Shown: one piece after another, positions 52,996 through 62,904 of the stretch
How the letters are laid out: each line of letters begins with the position of its first letter
How positions within the stretch are numbered: position 1 is the first letter of the stretch
Assembly: GCA_902793335.1 (NCBI GenBank)
Contig: CADBCZ010000019.1
Coordinates: 31,702-95,701 of the forward strand
DNA from: an uncultured Lachnospiraceae bacterium
Lineage (GTDB): Bacteria; Bacillota; Clostridia; Lachnospirales; Lachnospiraceae
Direction of reading: 5' to 3'
Length of the DNA: 64,000 nucleotides
The notes under the pieces: model-generated
The model's database searches: none
The model's input: the letters and a program-made list of their open reading frames with translations, nothing else
What the model was told of the DNA's origin: nothing
Position numbers and translations under genes: made by a program

Positions 52996-53391
52996 ATGCA
53001 AAAATTCAAAAAGCTTTTCAAACGAAAGACACTTGCACACCGTCTTATCGCCTGCGCACTTGTTCTTTCAATGGCTTTACCAAGTTTTCCTGCATCTGCA
53101 ACAAGCGAACCTTCCTTTGACAACGGATACTCTACATCAGATGTGGACATCAAGGACGAATCCGCTGACGGGGAGGTTACACGAGATACACAAAACTCAC
53201 AGAGTATAGAAAACTCACAGAACACACAAGATTCCGATAACTTATCGGTTGTTGTAAAAGAACCTGTTTATGCACCGTCTGACAATATCAATTATGACCT
53301 GAAGAACTTTATCAAGAGAGCAACTCTGGCAGGTGAAAACATTACTGTCGCCGGAAATAACTGGAAGGTGATCAATTCAGGTGTCAACTAA
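52996..53391 (+). CDS. Surface protein, N-terminal part ending at an in-frame TAA
   Basis: A 131-residue product from ATG 52996, behind a near-perfect AAAGGAGG. It has a basic start (MQKFKKLFKRKTLAHRL) and a signal-peptide core ending near PASATSE, then a Ser/Asn/Gln-rich stretch (NSQSIENSQNTQDSDN) and GNNWKVINSGVN before TAA 53389-53391. The same frame continues at once with the 1072-residue ORF. As it stands only this short secreted piece would be made from the strong start. The simplest reading is a single surface-protein gene with a nonsense change; CAA to TAA is one possible route. Confidence 0.7.
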   Translation: MQKFKKLFKRKTLAHRLIACALVLSMALPSFPASATSEPSFDNGYSTSDVDIKDESADGEVTRDTQNSQSIENSQNTQDSDNLSVVVKEPVYAPSDNINYDLKNFIKRATLAGENITVAGNNWKVINSGVN

Positions 53392-53394
53392 AAC

Positions 53395-56300
53395 ATGTCA
53401 CTCGGTTTTGACGAGAGTGACAACTACCAGTTTTCAGAGAATGAAACCGCAATGACATATACTCTTCCCGAAGGAGTCAAGGCTCTCGGAGGAGGAACAA
53501 TTCCAGTCACTGTCAAGGCCGGCGTTACCAAAGAAAGCGAATATGATCCGGCCACAGGTGAGCTTATATACACCATCAACGTCAAAGCAACCGGAAACTG
53601 TGAAAACATCACTATTACAGATACCATGAGCGGAACTACATATGCGGTAAAGCATGACTCCATTAAATGCACGCCTGACGGCACAGCTTTCAACGTATCA
53701 GACAAAAGTGATTACGGTTTCACCGCCACAATAGGAAGTCTTTCCAACCAGACAGCTACGATTACATACAGAGCATACCTCAAAGATGCATCAAATGTCG
53801 GAGCTGATGGAACTATTACTGCCGGCAAGAACACCGTTACGGTAAACACTGCCGACGATTCTAACTCAAACGATAATACAGCAACTACGCCTGACACTAC
53901 ATTTCCTGTAACTTCTGTTTTGGAAAAGACAGGTAGTGTAGTCGAAGAAAATGGTACACCGAAGGTAGATTCCGACGGCAATGTTACCATCAACTGGACA
54001 ATCAAGGTCAATAATGAAAGAATCATTCCACTTAACGGTACACCTATAAAGGATATAATCTCAACTAACCAGATCTATTCCGGCACCGGTATCACCGTTA
54101 AGAAAACCGACAAGAACGGGACAACTTCTTCTTCTAATATCGCATGGGCCAATCTTGAAAAGACCAATGATTCTTTCACATATACGCCAAGTGACAGCAC
54201 ACCTTATCTTTACGAAATAAGCTATTCCACCAAGGCTGAAGCCTCAAATTCATATACAGATTTTGATGTAACCAATAAGGTTAATTTCAAAGGTAAAGAT
54301 ACTGAAGAAAAGGTCGGGGTCGGAGTTCCGGAAGGCGGAAAATTTGAAATCCAGAAGGATATAGTAAATGTAGATAAAGATAAGGGAGAAATAAGCTGGG
54401 TAATCACTATGAAAATCCCACCTGCCGGTCTTCCAAACTTGGTTTTAAGGGATGCTTATCCTCATTGTAAGGATCCAAATGATGATAGCAAAACTTTATA
54501 TTATGACTCACTCGTTCCCGGTTCTGTGAATGTTTCAGGATTAGATTCTGACGAGAGTTATAAAATATACGAAGACGAAGATTCCTACAAAAGATTAAAG
54601 ATTCAGTTTTATCAGGATACATCACAGAAAACCGTGGGTCTTAAAGGCACCGGAAGTGCAAGAACAATTACTGTCAATCTTTCAACCAAAACAAACCCGG
54701 ATTGGCTCGAATATGCCAAAAACAATCCGACAGAAGGCAGACAGGAGCAGCGTCACTCCAATTTAGCAGATGCCAGCATCAACGGAAAAACCATCTCAGA
54801 TTATGCCCGTGTATACCTTGTCGATCCAACATTTAAGAAATCACTGGAAGGCGGTCTTAAATGGGCAAATGCCAGTGACGGAAGCACTTTACCGTATCTT
54901 GACTACAAACTTGTATTCACCTATGTTAATGAAGATGAATTCACTATAAACGAGACTCTTCCGGAAGGATTTGTATTCTATAAGGAAGCCGTAGGCAGTG
55001 AAAATGCTGACGTTTATAAGTCAGAGGTATTAGGCGGCGACAGTCCAAATGCTATGACTCACAAAAGCAACAGTTCTGTCACATTCGAGGACAATAACAA
55101 GATAAAGGTAAAAGTACCGAAGAAACCGGACGGTGACTATTATACCTATTACGAAGTAACCTATCATATAATCGCCAAAGACTCAGCCGCAGCAAAGGCT
55201 CTCAACCAGCGTGCAGTTGATAACAACGGTTCAATAGATCTGGTTAACACCGCCGAGTATAAAGGTGTTACATACTCTGCAAGCATAAAATACACACCTG
55301 ATATAGGATATTATCTGTGGAAATCTCTCAATAACGAAGCTGAGCTTTCAGATTACCAGAACGAAGCTAAGTACTCAATAAATATCAATCATTTAGGTCT
55401 CAAGCTTAACGGCATCTATGAGGTTTCAGAAGTTGCATCAAGCACAACTATTGCCAACTATACGCTCGATACCGGCAGCGTTACTTCAGAGAATGTTGAA
55501 ATAAATGTCGGAGCTACAAAGAATGTTACTCTTATAAACAATTACAGCCAGGACAAAGGGAAATTGTCAATCAAAAAGACTGTTACAACCGATGATACCA
55601 ACGGGGAAGTTGATAAGAAATCATTACCTTCAACCTATCAGTTTGCAGTTAAGAATTCCGACGGAAATTATATCAAGGATACTAACGGTACTATCGGAGA
55701 CAATACAGCATTTTACTTCACAGGAATTGCCGAGGATGCTACTCTTACGATCAATAATCTTCCGGTTGGCAAGTACACCATCGAGGAGAAAGATGCAAAT
55801 GTTGACGGATTTGCTTTAACTACAACAGGTTTGGGTGAAGTCAGCGTAACAAAGAATTCCGATGCAACTGCTACAGTCAACAACCAATACACGGCAAATA
55901 AAAAACCGACAGGCGATGACAATGATACCAACCCGCCTTCAGAGGATGATGACAGTAGCAAAAAACCTTCAGATGATAACGACGACACTAAGAATCCTTC
56001 AGGGGATGACAACAGTTCAAGACAGCCTGTGACCGAGCAGAATACAACCGAACAACCTACAACCGTTCAGCCTACTACTGCAGGCATTACTACAGAGCAG
56101 CCAACAACTGCACCGGAAATAACTACAGAGAAGAAAAAAGTCAGCACCAAAAAGAAAAAGAACAACAGTGATGACGACGATGACGATGATGATGGCAAGG
56201 GTAAGCCCATTATCACAATCCATGATGAAAAAACCGGAAAAGCTGTTCCCGGCGCTATAGTAACGGTGACTACTCCTGACGGCAAGAGCAAGAAATATAC

Positions 56301-56613
56301 TACTGACAGCAATGGACAGATAAAGCTCAAGAAAACAGAAGCCGGCGATTATACTGTGAAAGTTACTAAAGTTCCTAAGGGCTACACAGTAACAAAGAAC
56401 AAAGAAGTTGATGTTGAAGTCGAAAAAAATAAGACAACCACAGCATTGGTTAAAATCAACAAGGACGGAGATATTACCGTTTCATCAAAAACAACTAAGA
56501 CAGCAGCAAAGACCGGCGATACAATACCGGTCAAACCTATTACAACAGCATTAATCATAGCTGTATTCGGACTTATAATACTCAGTTTCAAGAAAAAGCA
56601 GTACAACAGGTAA
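53395..56613 (+). CDS. Large Cna-B/DUF11-like surface protein, C-terminal part
   Basis: 1072 residues in the same frame as the preceding piece, separated by TAA plus one codon. It consists of several beta-sandwich, isopeptide-type repeats (for example KAGVTKESEYDPATGELIYT and GGKFEIQKDIVNVDKDKGEI), then a SpaA/Cna-B domain near 720-835 (KLSIKKTVTTDDTNG, LPVGKYTIEEKDANVDGFAL). A Thr/Pro/Asp/Lys-rich stalk (about 840-940) leads to a second Cna-B-like domain (IHDEKTGKAVPGAIVTVTT). The C-terminus AAKTGDTIPV, a hydrophobic helix and KKKQYNR resembles a sortase signal but lacks canonical LPXTG. The first ATG has only a weak AGGTG upstream and no signal peptide, so it is probably not exported unless the stop is read through. 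Probable role of the intact gene: wall-anchored adhesin or pilin. Confidence 0.72.
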   Translation: MSLGFDESDNYQFSENETAMTYTLPEGVKALGGGTIPVTVKAGVTKESEYDPATGELIYTINVKATGNCENITITDTMSGTTYAVKHDSIKCTPDGTAFNVSDKSDYGFTATIGSLSNQTATITYRAYLKDASNVGADGTITAGKNTVTVNTADDSNSNDNTATTPDTTFPVTSVLEKTGSVVEENGTPKVDSDGNVTINWTIKVNNERIIPLNGTPIKDIISTNQIYSGTGITVKKTDKNGTTSSSNIAWANLEKTNDSFTYTPSDSTPYLYEISYSTKAEASNSYTDFDVTNKVNFKGKDTEEKVGVGVPEGGKFEIQKDIVNVDKDKGEISWVITMKIPPAGLPNLVLRDAYPHCKDPNDDSKTLYYDSLVPGSVNVSGLDSDESYKIYEDEDSYKRLKIQFYQDTSQKTVGLKGTGSARTITVNLSTKTNPDWLEYAKNNPTEGRQEQRHSNLADASINGKTISDYARVYLVDPTFKKSLEGGLKWANASDGSTLPYLDYKLVFTYVNEDEFTINETLPEGFVFYKEAVGSENADVYKSEVLGGDSPNAMTHKSNSSVTFEDNNKIKVKVPKKPDGDYYTYYEVTYHIIAKDSAAAKALNQRAVDNNGSIDLVNTAEYKGVTYSASIKYTPDIGYYLWKSLNNEAELSDYQNEAKYSININHLGLKLNGIYEVSEVASSTTIANYTLDTGSVTSENVEINVGATKNVTLINNYSQDKGKLSIKKTVTTDDTNGEVDKKSLPSTYQFAVKNSDGNYIKDTNGTIGDNTAFYFTGIAEDATLTINNLPVGKYTIEEKDANVDGFALTTTGLGEVSVTKNSDATATVNNQYTANKKPTGDDNDTNPPSEDDDSSKKPSDDNDDTKNPSGDDNSSRQPVTEQNTTEQPTTVQPTTAGITTEQPTTAPEITTEKKKVSTKKKKNNSDDDDDDDDGKGKPIITIHDEKTGKAVPGAIVTVTTPDGKSKKYTTDSNGQIKLKKTEAGDYTVKVTKVPKGYTVTKNKEVDVEVEKNKTTTALVKINKDGDITVSSKTTKTAAKTGDTIPVKPITTALIIAVFGLIILSFKKKQYNR

Positions 56614-56642
56614 ACAAGATTACTAAATAAATCAAACGAGTT

Positions 56643-56678
56643 GAGGGCGGTAAAGTGAATATTTCACTTACCGCCCTC
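56643..56678 (+). terminator. Strong terminator after the surface-protein gene
   Basis: GAGGGCGGTAA and TTACCGCCCTC, extended by AGTGAA/TTCACT with one bulge, form a stem of about 16 bp (56643-56678), followed by TTAATAATT. It lies 29 nt after the stop. Confidence 0.85.
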
Positions 56679-56724
56679 TTAATAATTAATATTCAAGTAA
56701 ATTTCAAGCTGTCAATAATCGGCA

Positions 56725-56904
56725 TTAATACATAACAATGCGACATTCTTTGCCAAGCATATTCAGCATGCCAAGCAAGCTCGCTCCATCTACAGATATT
56801 GCTCCGCAATTTACGTCACATTTGATATTTTTGTGACATACCTCGTCAACAAAATCTGTAATTTCTTCCAGCGATTTAAATACTTTCTTATTAATTTTAC
56901 CCAT
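56725..56904 (-). CDS. HPr-like small protein without the active-site histidine
   Basis: A 59-residue protein from ATG 56904 (AAAGGAAC upstream). The C-terminal half, CDVNCGAISVDGASLLGMLN then MLGKECRIVMY, follows the HPr pattern around Ser46 (G...VDAKSIMGLLSL). The N-terminal part lacks the His15 region of PTS phosphocarriers. It may be a regulatory HPr-fold protein or an unrelated small protein with similar helix-strand order. It has its own promoter and a leader of about 110-120 nt. Confidence 0.5.
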   Translation of the reverse strand: MGKINKKVFKSLEEITDFVDEVCHKNIKCDVNCGAISVDGASLLGMLNMLGKECRIVMY

Positions 56905-56956
56905 ATGTTCCGTTCCTTTCCACACGTGTGTGTTATCTTACGTGTTTTTTGCCTCA

Positions 56957-57046
56957 TAGAGTCTTTTGCTTTGACTCCTCTATCTCAAAACAGACTCTAG
57001 GTGGCTGGTCCTTGCATATATTATCGCTGTGCTCTCCTATTGTCAA
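56957..57046 (-). promoter_or_regulatory. Promoter and structured leader of the HPr-like gene
   Basis: On the minus strand TTGACA (57041-57046), 17 bp, TAATAT (57018-57023) is a near-consensus promoter. The leader holds TAGAGTCT (56992-56999) and AGACTCTA (56957-56964), a perfect 8-bp pair. A middle segment TAGAG-G-AGTC (56973-56982) can compete for the same 3' partner. No intrinsic terminator follows, so any switching would act on translation or stability. Confidence 0.55.
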
Positions 57047-57106
57047 TACTTCAAACAATATTTTATTAAAAGATTAATATTATTTACTAAAATTTAGGAA
57101 TTAAAT

Positions 57107-58129
57107 TTACTTTTTATTCCATATTTTGATCAAATCATCCCTTATGGGATCATAATGGTTATCGGCTATTCCAAAATCTTTTTCTTTATAATTCCATATG
57201 CAGAATCTTATATTGTACTTTGAGAATACCTCATTCACATCATCAAACCACCTCTTAGTATCCTCAACCGGAGCTTGGTCAATGACACCAAATTCTCCAC
57301 AATACAGACCCACGCCTGCATTTTCTGCTGCCTTTATCGCATCCTGTACAAAATCATCTATCAACTGCGTACCAATCTCATCCAATCCACATTCAAAAAC
57401 CGCTTTACCCTGATCACCGATAATCCTGGACTTTGTAACATAATCTTCCATAACCCCCGGATATTGTATATCCCACTCAGGATTCATTGTCGGAACCCAA
57501 TAAGCCTTCTGGTGTGTGAAAAGAAGCGGCTCATAGAAATGGAATGTAAATATAATCTTAGAATCCCTTGGCTTTTCAAGAAGTTTTAAAGTCTTTGCAC
57601 TATTCCACTGAATACCACCATAAATGATATAAGTGTCCGGTGCATTCTTCCTTATGACATCCACAGTTTTTACAATAAGTCTATTCCATGCATCTGAATT
57701 ATCTTCCTCTACAACTTCATTTAGCAGCTCAAATACAACATTATCATATTTGCAAAAATAATCCGATATTCTATCCCATAACTTAATAAACCTCTTCTGC
57801 AGTCCCTCATCCGAAAAAAGATTATTCTTTTTAGAATCTCCCGCATCGTTAAAGTCATAGCCATATGCCTTATGGAGATCAAGCACAATATTAAGACCAT
57901 GTCTCTCGCACCAGTTAACCACACGCTCTACAATAACATATCCATCGTTTTTGATATGGCCCTCCTCATCCTCAAGAACTTCATAGTCAATCGGAAGCCT
58001 TACATGGTCAAATCCCCATGACGCAATCTTTGCAATATCCGCTTCAGTAATAAACTCCTCATAATGTTTTCTGTTATGTTCACACTGTGAAAGATAGCCT
58101 CCAAGGTTTAATCCTCTGTTGATGTTCAT
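57107..58129 (-). CDS. Glycoside hydrolase family 5 enzyme, cytoplasmic
   Basis: A 340-residue TIM-barrel GH5 protein. Features are the start INRGLNLGGYL, FDHVRLPIDYEVL, LNIVLDLHKAYGYDF, the acid/base segment VVFELLNEVVEE and the nucleophile segment GLYCGEFGVID near residue 280, ending FCIWNYKEKDFGI. It has no signal peptide, so it probably cleaves short beta-linked glucan or mannan oligosaccharides after uptake. AGGAGGAG precedes the ATG. It is divergent from an AraC regulator that may control it. Confidence 0.85.
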   Translation of the reverse strand: MNINRGLNLGGYLSQCEHNRKHYEEFITEADIAKIASWGFDHVRLPIDYEVLEDEEGHIKNDGYVIVERVVNWCERHGLNIVLDLHKAYGYDFNDAGDSKKNNLFSDEGLQKRFIKLWDRISDYFCKYDNVVFELLNEVVEEDNSDAWNRLIVKTVDVIRKNAPDTYIIYGGIQWNSAKTLKLLEKPRDSKIIFTFHFYEPLLFTHQKAYWVPTMNPEWDIQYPGVMEDYVTKSRIIGDQGKAVFECGLDEIGTQLIDDFVQDAIKAAENAGVGLYCGEFGVIDQAPVEDTKRWFDDVNEVFSKYNIRFCIWNYKEKDFGIADNHYDPIRDDLIKIWNKK

Positions 58130-58355
58130 ACTTGTCTCCTCCTAATATTAATGTCTTTTTAGGTGATTGCGAAACTCTATGAATTGTGAATTGCCTATGT
58201 TGTAGTGTTTAAAGTATAGAAAAAGGGAAGTATAAAATATATCGTTTTCGTTGCTATTGTATCGTTATTATGATATATTTATAATGACTTTAGACAATAA
58301 AGCAGGTTGTCTTTTTCATATTTTATGCATATTGTATAGTAAATGAGGTATTGTT

Positions 58356-59105
58356 ATGAACTTTCAGCAAGAACTGTTTTACAGAGAATTTGTCCAGAGA
58401 GAAAATGAATTTGTCAGAGCACCCTACAATCCCGAGATAGAATTCTACTCTACTATCAAAGCAGGTAACGTAGAGCGTGTAAAAGAATTATGCAAAGTTT
58501 CTTTTCTGGATAAACCGGGACTTGGAGTACTTTCAAATGACCATTTACAAAATATAAAATATCATTTTGTAGTGACCACAGCATTAGTAGCACGTTATTG
58601 TATCGAGGGAGGAATGGATCTGTCTGCCGCATACAGCTTAAGTGATTTTTACATCCAGAAAGCTGACAACTGCAGAAATATCGAGGAAATCTCAGCACTG
58701 CACCCTATAATGTGTATTGATTACGCTAAGAAAATGAGAAATCTCAGAAAGAAATCCATATGTTCAAAGCAGATTGCTCAATGCATTGATTATATATACG
58801 ATAACCTCCACGCAAGGATTACTGTTGATGAGCTGGCTAAGTACGTCAAATTAAATCCCAGCTACCTGTCACGTCTTTTCAAAAAAGAGATTGGCACTTC
58901 AATCAGCGAATATATAAGAAGACAGAAACTTGAAACCGCAAAAAATATGCTGGTCTATTCCGATTACAGACCAGCACATATTGCTTCTATTCTGGCTTTT
59001 CCAAGCCAGAGTTATTTTACTGAGATTTTTCATAAATATACAGGTTTGACACCGACCGACTATCGAAAGCAGAATTTCCGCAATACACTTTCTGACCAGT
59101 CGTAA
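58356..59105 (+). CDS. AraC-family transcriptional regulator
   Basis: A 249-residue regulator. Residues about 150-245 hold the double helix-turn-helix (ARITVDELAKYVKLNPSYLS, RLFKKEIGTSISEYIRRQKL, HIASILAFPSQSYFTEIFHK, YTGLTPTDYRK). The N-terminal 145 residues lack a cupin signature and form an uncharacterised helical region. It is divergent from the GH5 gene across 226 bp and is the likely regulator of that gene. Confidence 0.83.
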   Translation: MNFQQELFYREFVQRENEFVRAPYNPEIEFYSTIKAGNVERVKELCKVSFLDKPGLGVLSNDHLQNIKYHFVVTTALVARYCIEGGMDLSAAYSLSDFYIQKADNCRNIEEISALHPIMCIDYAKKMRNLRKKSICSKQIAQCIDYIYDNLHARITVDELAKYVKLNPSYLSRLFKKEIGTSISEYIRRQKLETAKNMLVYSDYRPAHIASILAFPSQSYFTEIFHKYTGLTPTDYRKQNFRNTLSDQS

Positions 59106-59162
59106 AGAATTAAAGTATGAGTTTAAGCAAATGTTGTTCTTAACCTCGCAAGCGCCAGACAG

Positions 59163-60683
59163 TTACAATACGACATACTTTCCGTCCCTTTCGCATTTGA
59201 CCGACACCGAATAGAATTGTTTAGTAGCTTTTACAAGGTAGAATGTATCATTTACACCGGCCGTCTCATATGCCGAGTGCATGGCAAGCTGCGGAAGGCC
59301 TATATCCACTGAGTTCATCGAAACTCTTGTAGTAGCAATGTTTCCAAGCGTCGAGCCTCCGGCGATATCCGAACGGTTCACATATGTCTGAATCGGCACA
59401 TCAGCCATTTTGCATATCCTTCTGAACAATCCACCAGACACCGCATCAGTAGTATACTTCTGATTAGCATTATATTTAATGACTATGCCCTCATTGAGTT
59501 TCGGACGGTTGGTAGGATCAGCTTTATCAACATGATTAGGATGAAGTGCATGTGCGTTATCTGCGGATACCATAAAGCTGTTTGTAAATATACGCCTAAT
59601 CTCCTCTTCATTTTTGTCAAATGCGTAGTTGATCCTTGCAAGTACATCCTCAAGAAATGATGATGCCGCTCCCTGTTTGGTTGAGCTTCCAACCTCTTCA
59701 TTATTAAATATACAGCAAACCGGGATTGACGATATACCTGCTGTTTCTCCATTATCATCAACAGAAGAATCATCAAAGTTACCCGCTTTGTCTGTCGTCT
59801 TATCTTCAGAATCCACAAACCCTTTCATAGTGGCAAATGCGCACTGAAGATCATCGAGTCTGCCGCTTCCCACAAATTCACCATTCGCACCGAATATTAC
59901 ACCTTTATTCCTATTATAAAGGAAAAGGTCCGTATCTAAAATGTCAGAGACATCCACCCCTGCTTCTTTTGCGATAATTCCCGAAAGACCGGTATCTTTT
60001 CTTTCAATATTATCTGTGGTTAAATTACTACAGCAGGCATTCCCGGTATTATCGTCTCTGTCATCTTCAGTCTGTCCGTCACAATCTATAAAACCCGCAA
60101 ACAACGGCAACATATCTTTCTGTGCATTCCACGAATATCCTTCATTGGTTTTCCTGTCCATATGAATTGCAAGACTCGGAATCATGCATAAATCCCTGTC
60201 TATGTTAACAAGCTTTGTCTCGATTCCATTTGGAGTTTCTACAACTATTCTGCCCGCAACCGAAAGCGGTCTGTCCAACCACGTTGACATTATCATACCG
60301 CCATACTTCTCTGTATTTAACTTGACATAGCTTTTCTCAACAGTTATCTCTGCATCAGGTTTTATCTTAAATGCAGGAGAATCACTGTGACTTGCCATAA
60401 TCATAAACCCCGTATAATCCTGATCAACATAGCTTTCTGACTCGTCAGCAACATAATCCGCATTACTCATTTGGGGAATCCTAAATGCGATTATTGACGA
60501 GTCGTCTCTTGTAACATAATATTTCCCGCCATGGGATAATTTCCATTTGGCTCCTTCAAATAATCTGACATATCCTGCATTTTCCAACATTATCATCAGA
60601 TTCCCAACTGCATAATACGCATTAGGGCTTTTGTCGATAAATGAGAGCATTTCCTTATTAATTTCGATTACATTGTTATGCAT
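59163..60683 (-). CDS. M18-family aminopeptidase with acidic inserts
   Basis: A 506-residue M18 (aspartyl/lysyl aminopeptidase-type) zinc enzyme, longer than the roughly 430-residue bacterial norm. The metal-site segments are MIMASHSDSPAFKIKP, LDDLQCAFATMKGFVDSED, CCIFNNEEVGSSTKQGA and VSADNAHALHPNHVDKADPT, and the C-terminal STLGNIATTRVSMNSVDIGL then PQLAMHSAYETAG is intact. Extra length comes from two Asp/Thr-rich inserts (DCDGQTEDDRDDNTGNACC and KAGNFDDSSVDDNGETAG). It probably acts as a cytoplasmic dodecamer releasing N-terminal residues from peptides. Confidence 0.87.
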   Translation of the reverse strand: MHNNVIEINKEMLSFIDKSPNAYYAVGNLMIMLENAGYVRLFEGAKWKLSHGGKYYVTRDDSSIIAFRIPQMSNADYVADESESYVDQDYTGFMIMASHSDSPAFKIKPDAEITVEKSYVKLNTEKYGGMIMSTWLDRPLSVAGRIVVETPNGIETKLVNIDRDLCMIPSLAIHMDRKTNEGYSWNAQKDMLPLFAGFIDCDGQTEDDRDDNTGNACCSNLTTDNIERKDTGLSGIIAKEAGVDVSDILDTDLFLYNRNKGVIFGANGEFVGSGRLDDLQCAFATMKGFVDSEDKTTDKAGNFDDSSVDDNGETAGISSIPVCCIFNNEEVGSSTKQGAASSFLEDVLARINYAFDKNEEEIRRIFTNSFMVSADNAHALHPNHVDKADPTNRPKLNEGIVIKYNANQKYTTDAVSGGLFRRICKMADVPIQTYVNRSDIAGGSTLGNIATTRVSMNSVDIGLPQLAMHSAYETAGVNDTFYLVKATKQFYSVSVKCERDGKYVVL

Positions 60684-60897
60684 TTATATCCGCCTTTCTT
60701 CTCATACTCCTTTGCGAGAGGTATCACGCCTGTCATAAAGAGGTTAAGCTTTTATTATCTATCAAATATCTGCGTTATCTTACTTGAATATAATAGCACT
60801 CGACAACATACATAACAACATAATCTTCACGTTACACCTTATAAAGAACACTCCCGGCGTTCTTGCCGCAAAATACAAAGGTTTCTACCTTAAACAT

Positions 60898-62904
60898 TCA
60901 CTTTCCGTATACAATCTCATAATACTGCTTTGATGTCAGCTTATACACCAGCGCATAGACTGCAAAGAATACCAAGCATATCACCGCCATTGACAGTCCA
61001 AATGTCAGAGGATCCACATAAACCAGCATCTGTAAAAACTGTCTGACTATCTTGCTTGCCACAATCATATGCACGATTGCAGTGCAGACCGGAAGGAAAA
61101 ACAGGATCATCACCTGGCTGCGGATCGTCTTTTTTGCCTCTGCTTCTGTCATCCCTGCATTTGCAAGAATTTCGAAACGTTTTCTGTCTTCGTATCCCTC
61201 AGACATCTGCTTGTAATAAATAACGACAACTGTTACCACCAAAAAGAGGATTGCCAGAAAGATTCCCACAAAGAATATTCCCCCGTACAATGTGTAAAAG
61301 AATGCGCGTTCCTCCTCTTTATAACTAATTTCCAACTCCTCGCCAATGTTTTCCTGTAAACACTGCTTAAATGTAGCTTTCTGTGAATCACTCAGATTCT
61401 TTTTCAGATTCATGCCCAGAAATACTGCCATATCCTGTCCATTCTCATCTTCACCTGATGTCACATGTTCTTTAATCTGTAAAAGCACGTCTTCATCCGC
61501 TACAATGATAATCTCCTTTTCAAATAGTACCATTGTGGAATCATAGATGTATTCCAATCCGTCCGGTTTAATCAGATCTTTGATCTTAAAGTCACCATAA
61601 AACAACTCAAGCTGCTCTCCCGACGTTCTTTTTCCCTCAGAGGAATACACTAGTATCTCATCCTTGTTTAACGCCCTGCTTTCACCTGTATATTCGTTGA
61701 AATCTTTAAGCGTTAAAAGATACACCGTTTCAAGATTTGTCAGATCAAGATTAGCCATATCCATGCTGTACAGTCCGTTTTCTCCTTTGATTGCCATAGT
61801 AGGACAGTACTGTCGGTACACAACATCCTTTACATCTATATTACTTTCCTCTGCTGCCTTTTTCTGTGCATTAATGAATACGGAAGGATCCTCTTTAAAA
61901 GACTTGTTAATATAGGTCAGCACGTCTGTAGGATACATATTATTGATATTCTGCTCGCCAAGTGTCATAAGTGAAAAAGTGCATACCAAAAGCAGAATCA
62001 CACCTGTCGACAGCACACAAATAGAAGCTAATCCTGTTGCATTGTGTTTCATACGGAACATCAGATTCGAAATACTGATAAAGTTTTTTGTACGATAATA
62101 CATTTTTTTATTTTTCTTCAACACCTTTAACAGGAAGATCGTGCCTGCTGTAAACAGATTATAAGTTCCTATAATTACCAAAAGAATACTTATAAATATA
62201 ATTTTCATCGCCTGATACGCTCCATTGACATTCAGTGCCAGAAAATATCCGATAAGCAGTGCCTCAATTCCCGTTATCAACAACAAGACTTTTACTTTAG
62301 GTTCCTTCTCTCCCATGTTTTCAGAATGCAACAATTCAATCGGATTTCCAAGTCGAACTGAAAATAAGTTTTTGATAAAGCAGACCATAAATGCCACAAC
62401 AAATAAGATTATGGTTTCCACCAATGCTTTTGGCGAAAAAAGGAATCCATTTACCGGCTCCTGCTTTACTGCCTTGTATAAAAAAAGCAGCATAATTTTG
62501 TTTAAAAAAGCCCCAACGATCAGACCAAGTCCCAATGAAGAAAACATTTGTGTCAAAGAGTCAATCAACATCACTTTGGTCAGATTTTTCTTACTCAGGC
62601 CAAGGACACCGTATAATCCCATCTCTTTTTTACGTCCTCGCATTACAAACTGATTACCAAACAGCAAAAAGACAACAGCTATAACCGCCACAATCCTACT
62701 TCCAACAGTCAAGAGAAACATGATGTTTTCCGCCCCGTAAAACAATGCTTTTCCTTCTTTAACCAGATACGGACCGTAAGCAATCGATGTCATAATGTAA
62801 AAGATCATCACCGTGACTGCACTGGCCAAAATATAAGAAATGACTGCTTTTTTATTATTCTTCAATCCATTCACTGCAAGCTTTGTCAAAAGATCAGCCG
62901 TCAT
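60898..62904 (-). CDS. BceB-type ABC transporter permease (FtsX fold)
   Basis: A 668-residue permease with about ten membrane helices and one large extracytoplasmic domain between helices 7 and 8 (residues about 320-540), the hallmark of BceB proteins that handle bacitracin, nisin-like peptides or lipid II complexes. FtsX motifs include GRKKEMGLYGVLGLSKKNL near the start and YEDRKRFEILANAGMTEAEA late in the chain. It overlaps the ATPase gene by 11 nt. Such transporters act both in resistance and as sensors for a BceRS two-component system. Confidence 0.87.
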   Translation of the reverse strand: MTADLLTKLAVNGLKNNKKAVISYILASAVTVMIFYIMTSIAYGPYLVKEGKALFYGAENIMFLLTVGSRIVAVIAVVFLLFGNQFVMRGRKKEMGLYGVLGLSKKNLTKVMLIDSLTQMFSSLGLGLIVGAFLNKIMLLFLYKAVKQEPVNGFLFSPKALVETIILFVVAFMVCFIKNLFSVRLGNPIELLHSENMGEKEPKVKVLLLITGIEALLIGYFLALNVNGAYQAMKIIFISILLVIIGTYNLFTAGTIFLLKVLKKNKKMYYRTKNFISISNLMFRMKHNATGLASICVLSTGVILLLVCTFSLMTLGEQNINNMYPTDVLTYINKSFKEDPSVFINAQKKAAEESNIDVKDVVYRQYCPTMAIKGENGLYSMDMANLDLTNLETVYLLTLKDFNEYTGESRALNKDEILVYSSEGKRTSGEQLELFYGDFKIKDLIKPDGLEYIYDSTMVLFEKEIIIVADEDVLLQIKEHVTSGEDENGQDMAVFLGMNLKKNLSDSQKATFKQCLQENIGEELEISYKEEERAFFYTLYGGIFFVGIFLAILFLVVTVVVIYYKQMSEGYEDRKRFEILANAGMTEAEAKKTIRSQVMILFFLPVCTAIVHMIVASKIVRQFLQMLVYVDPLTFGLSMAVICLVFFAVYALVYKLTSKQYYEIVYGK

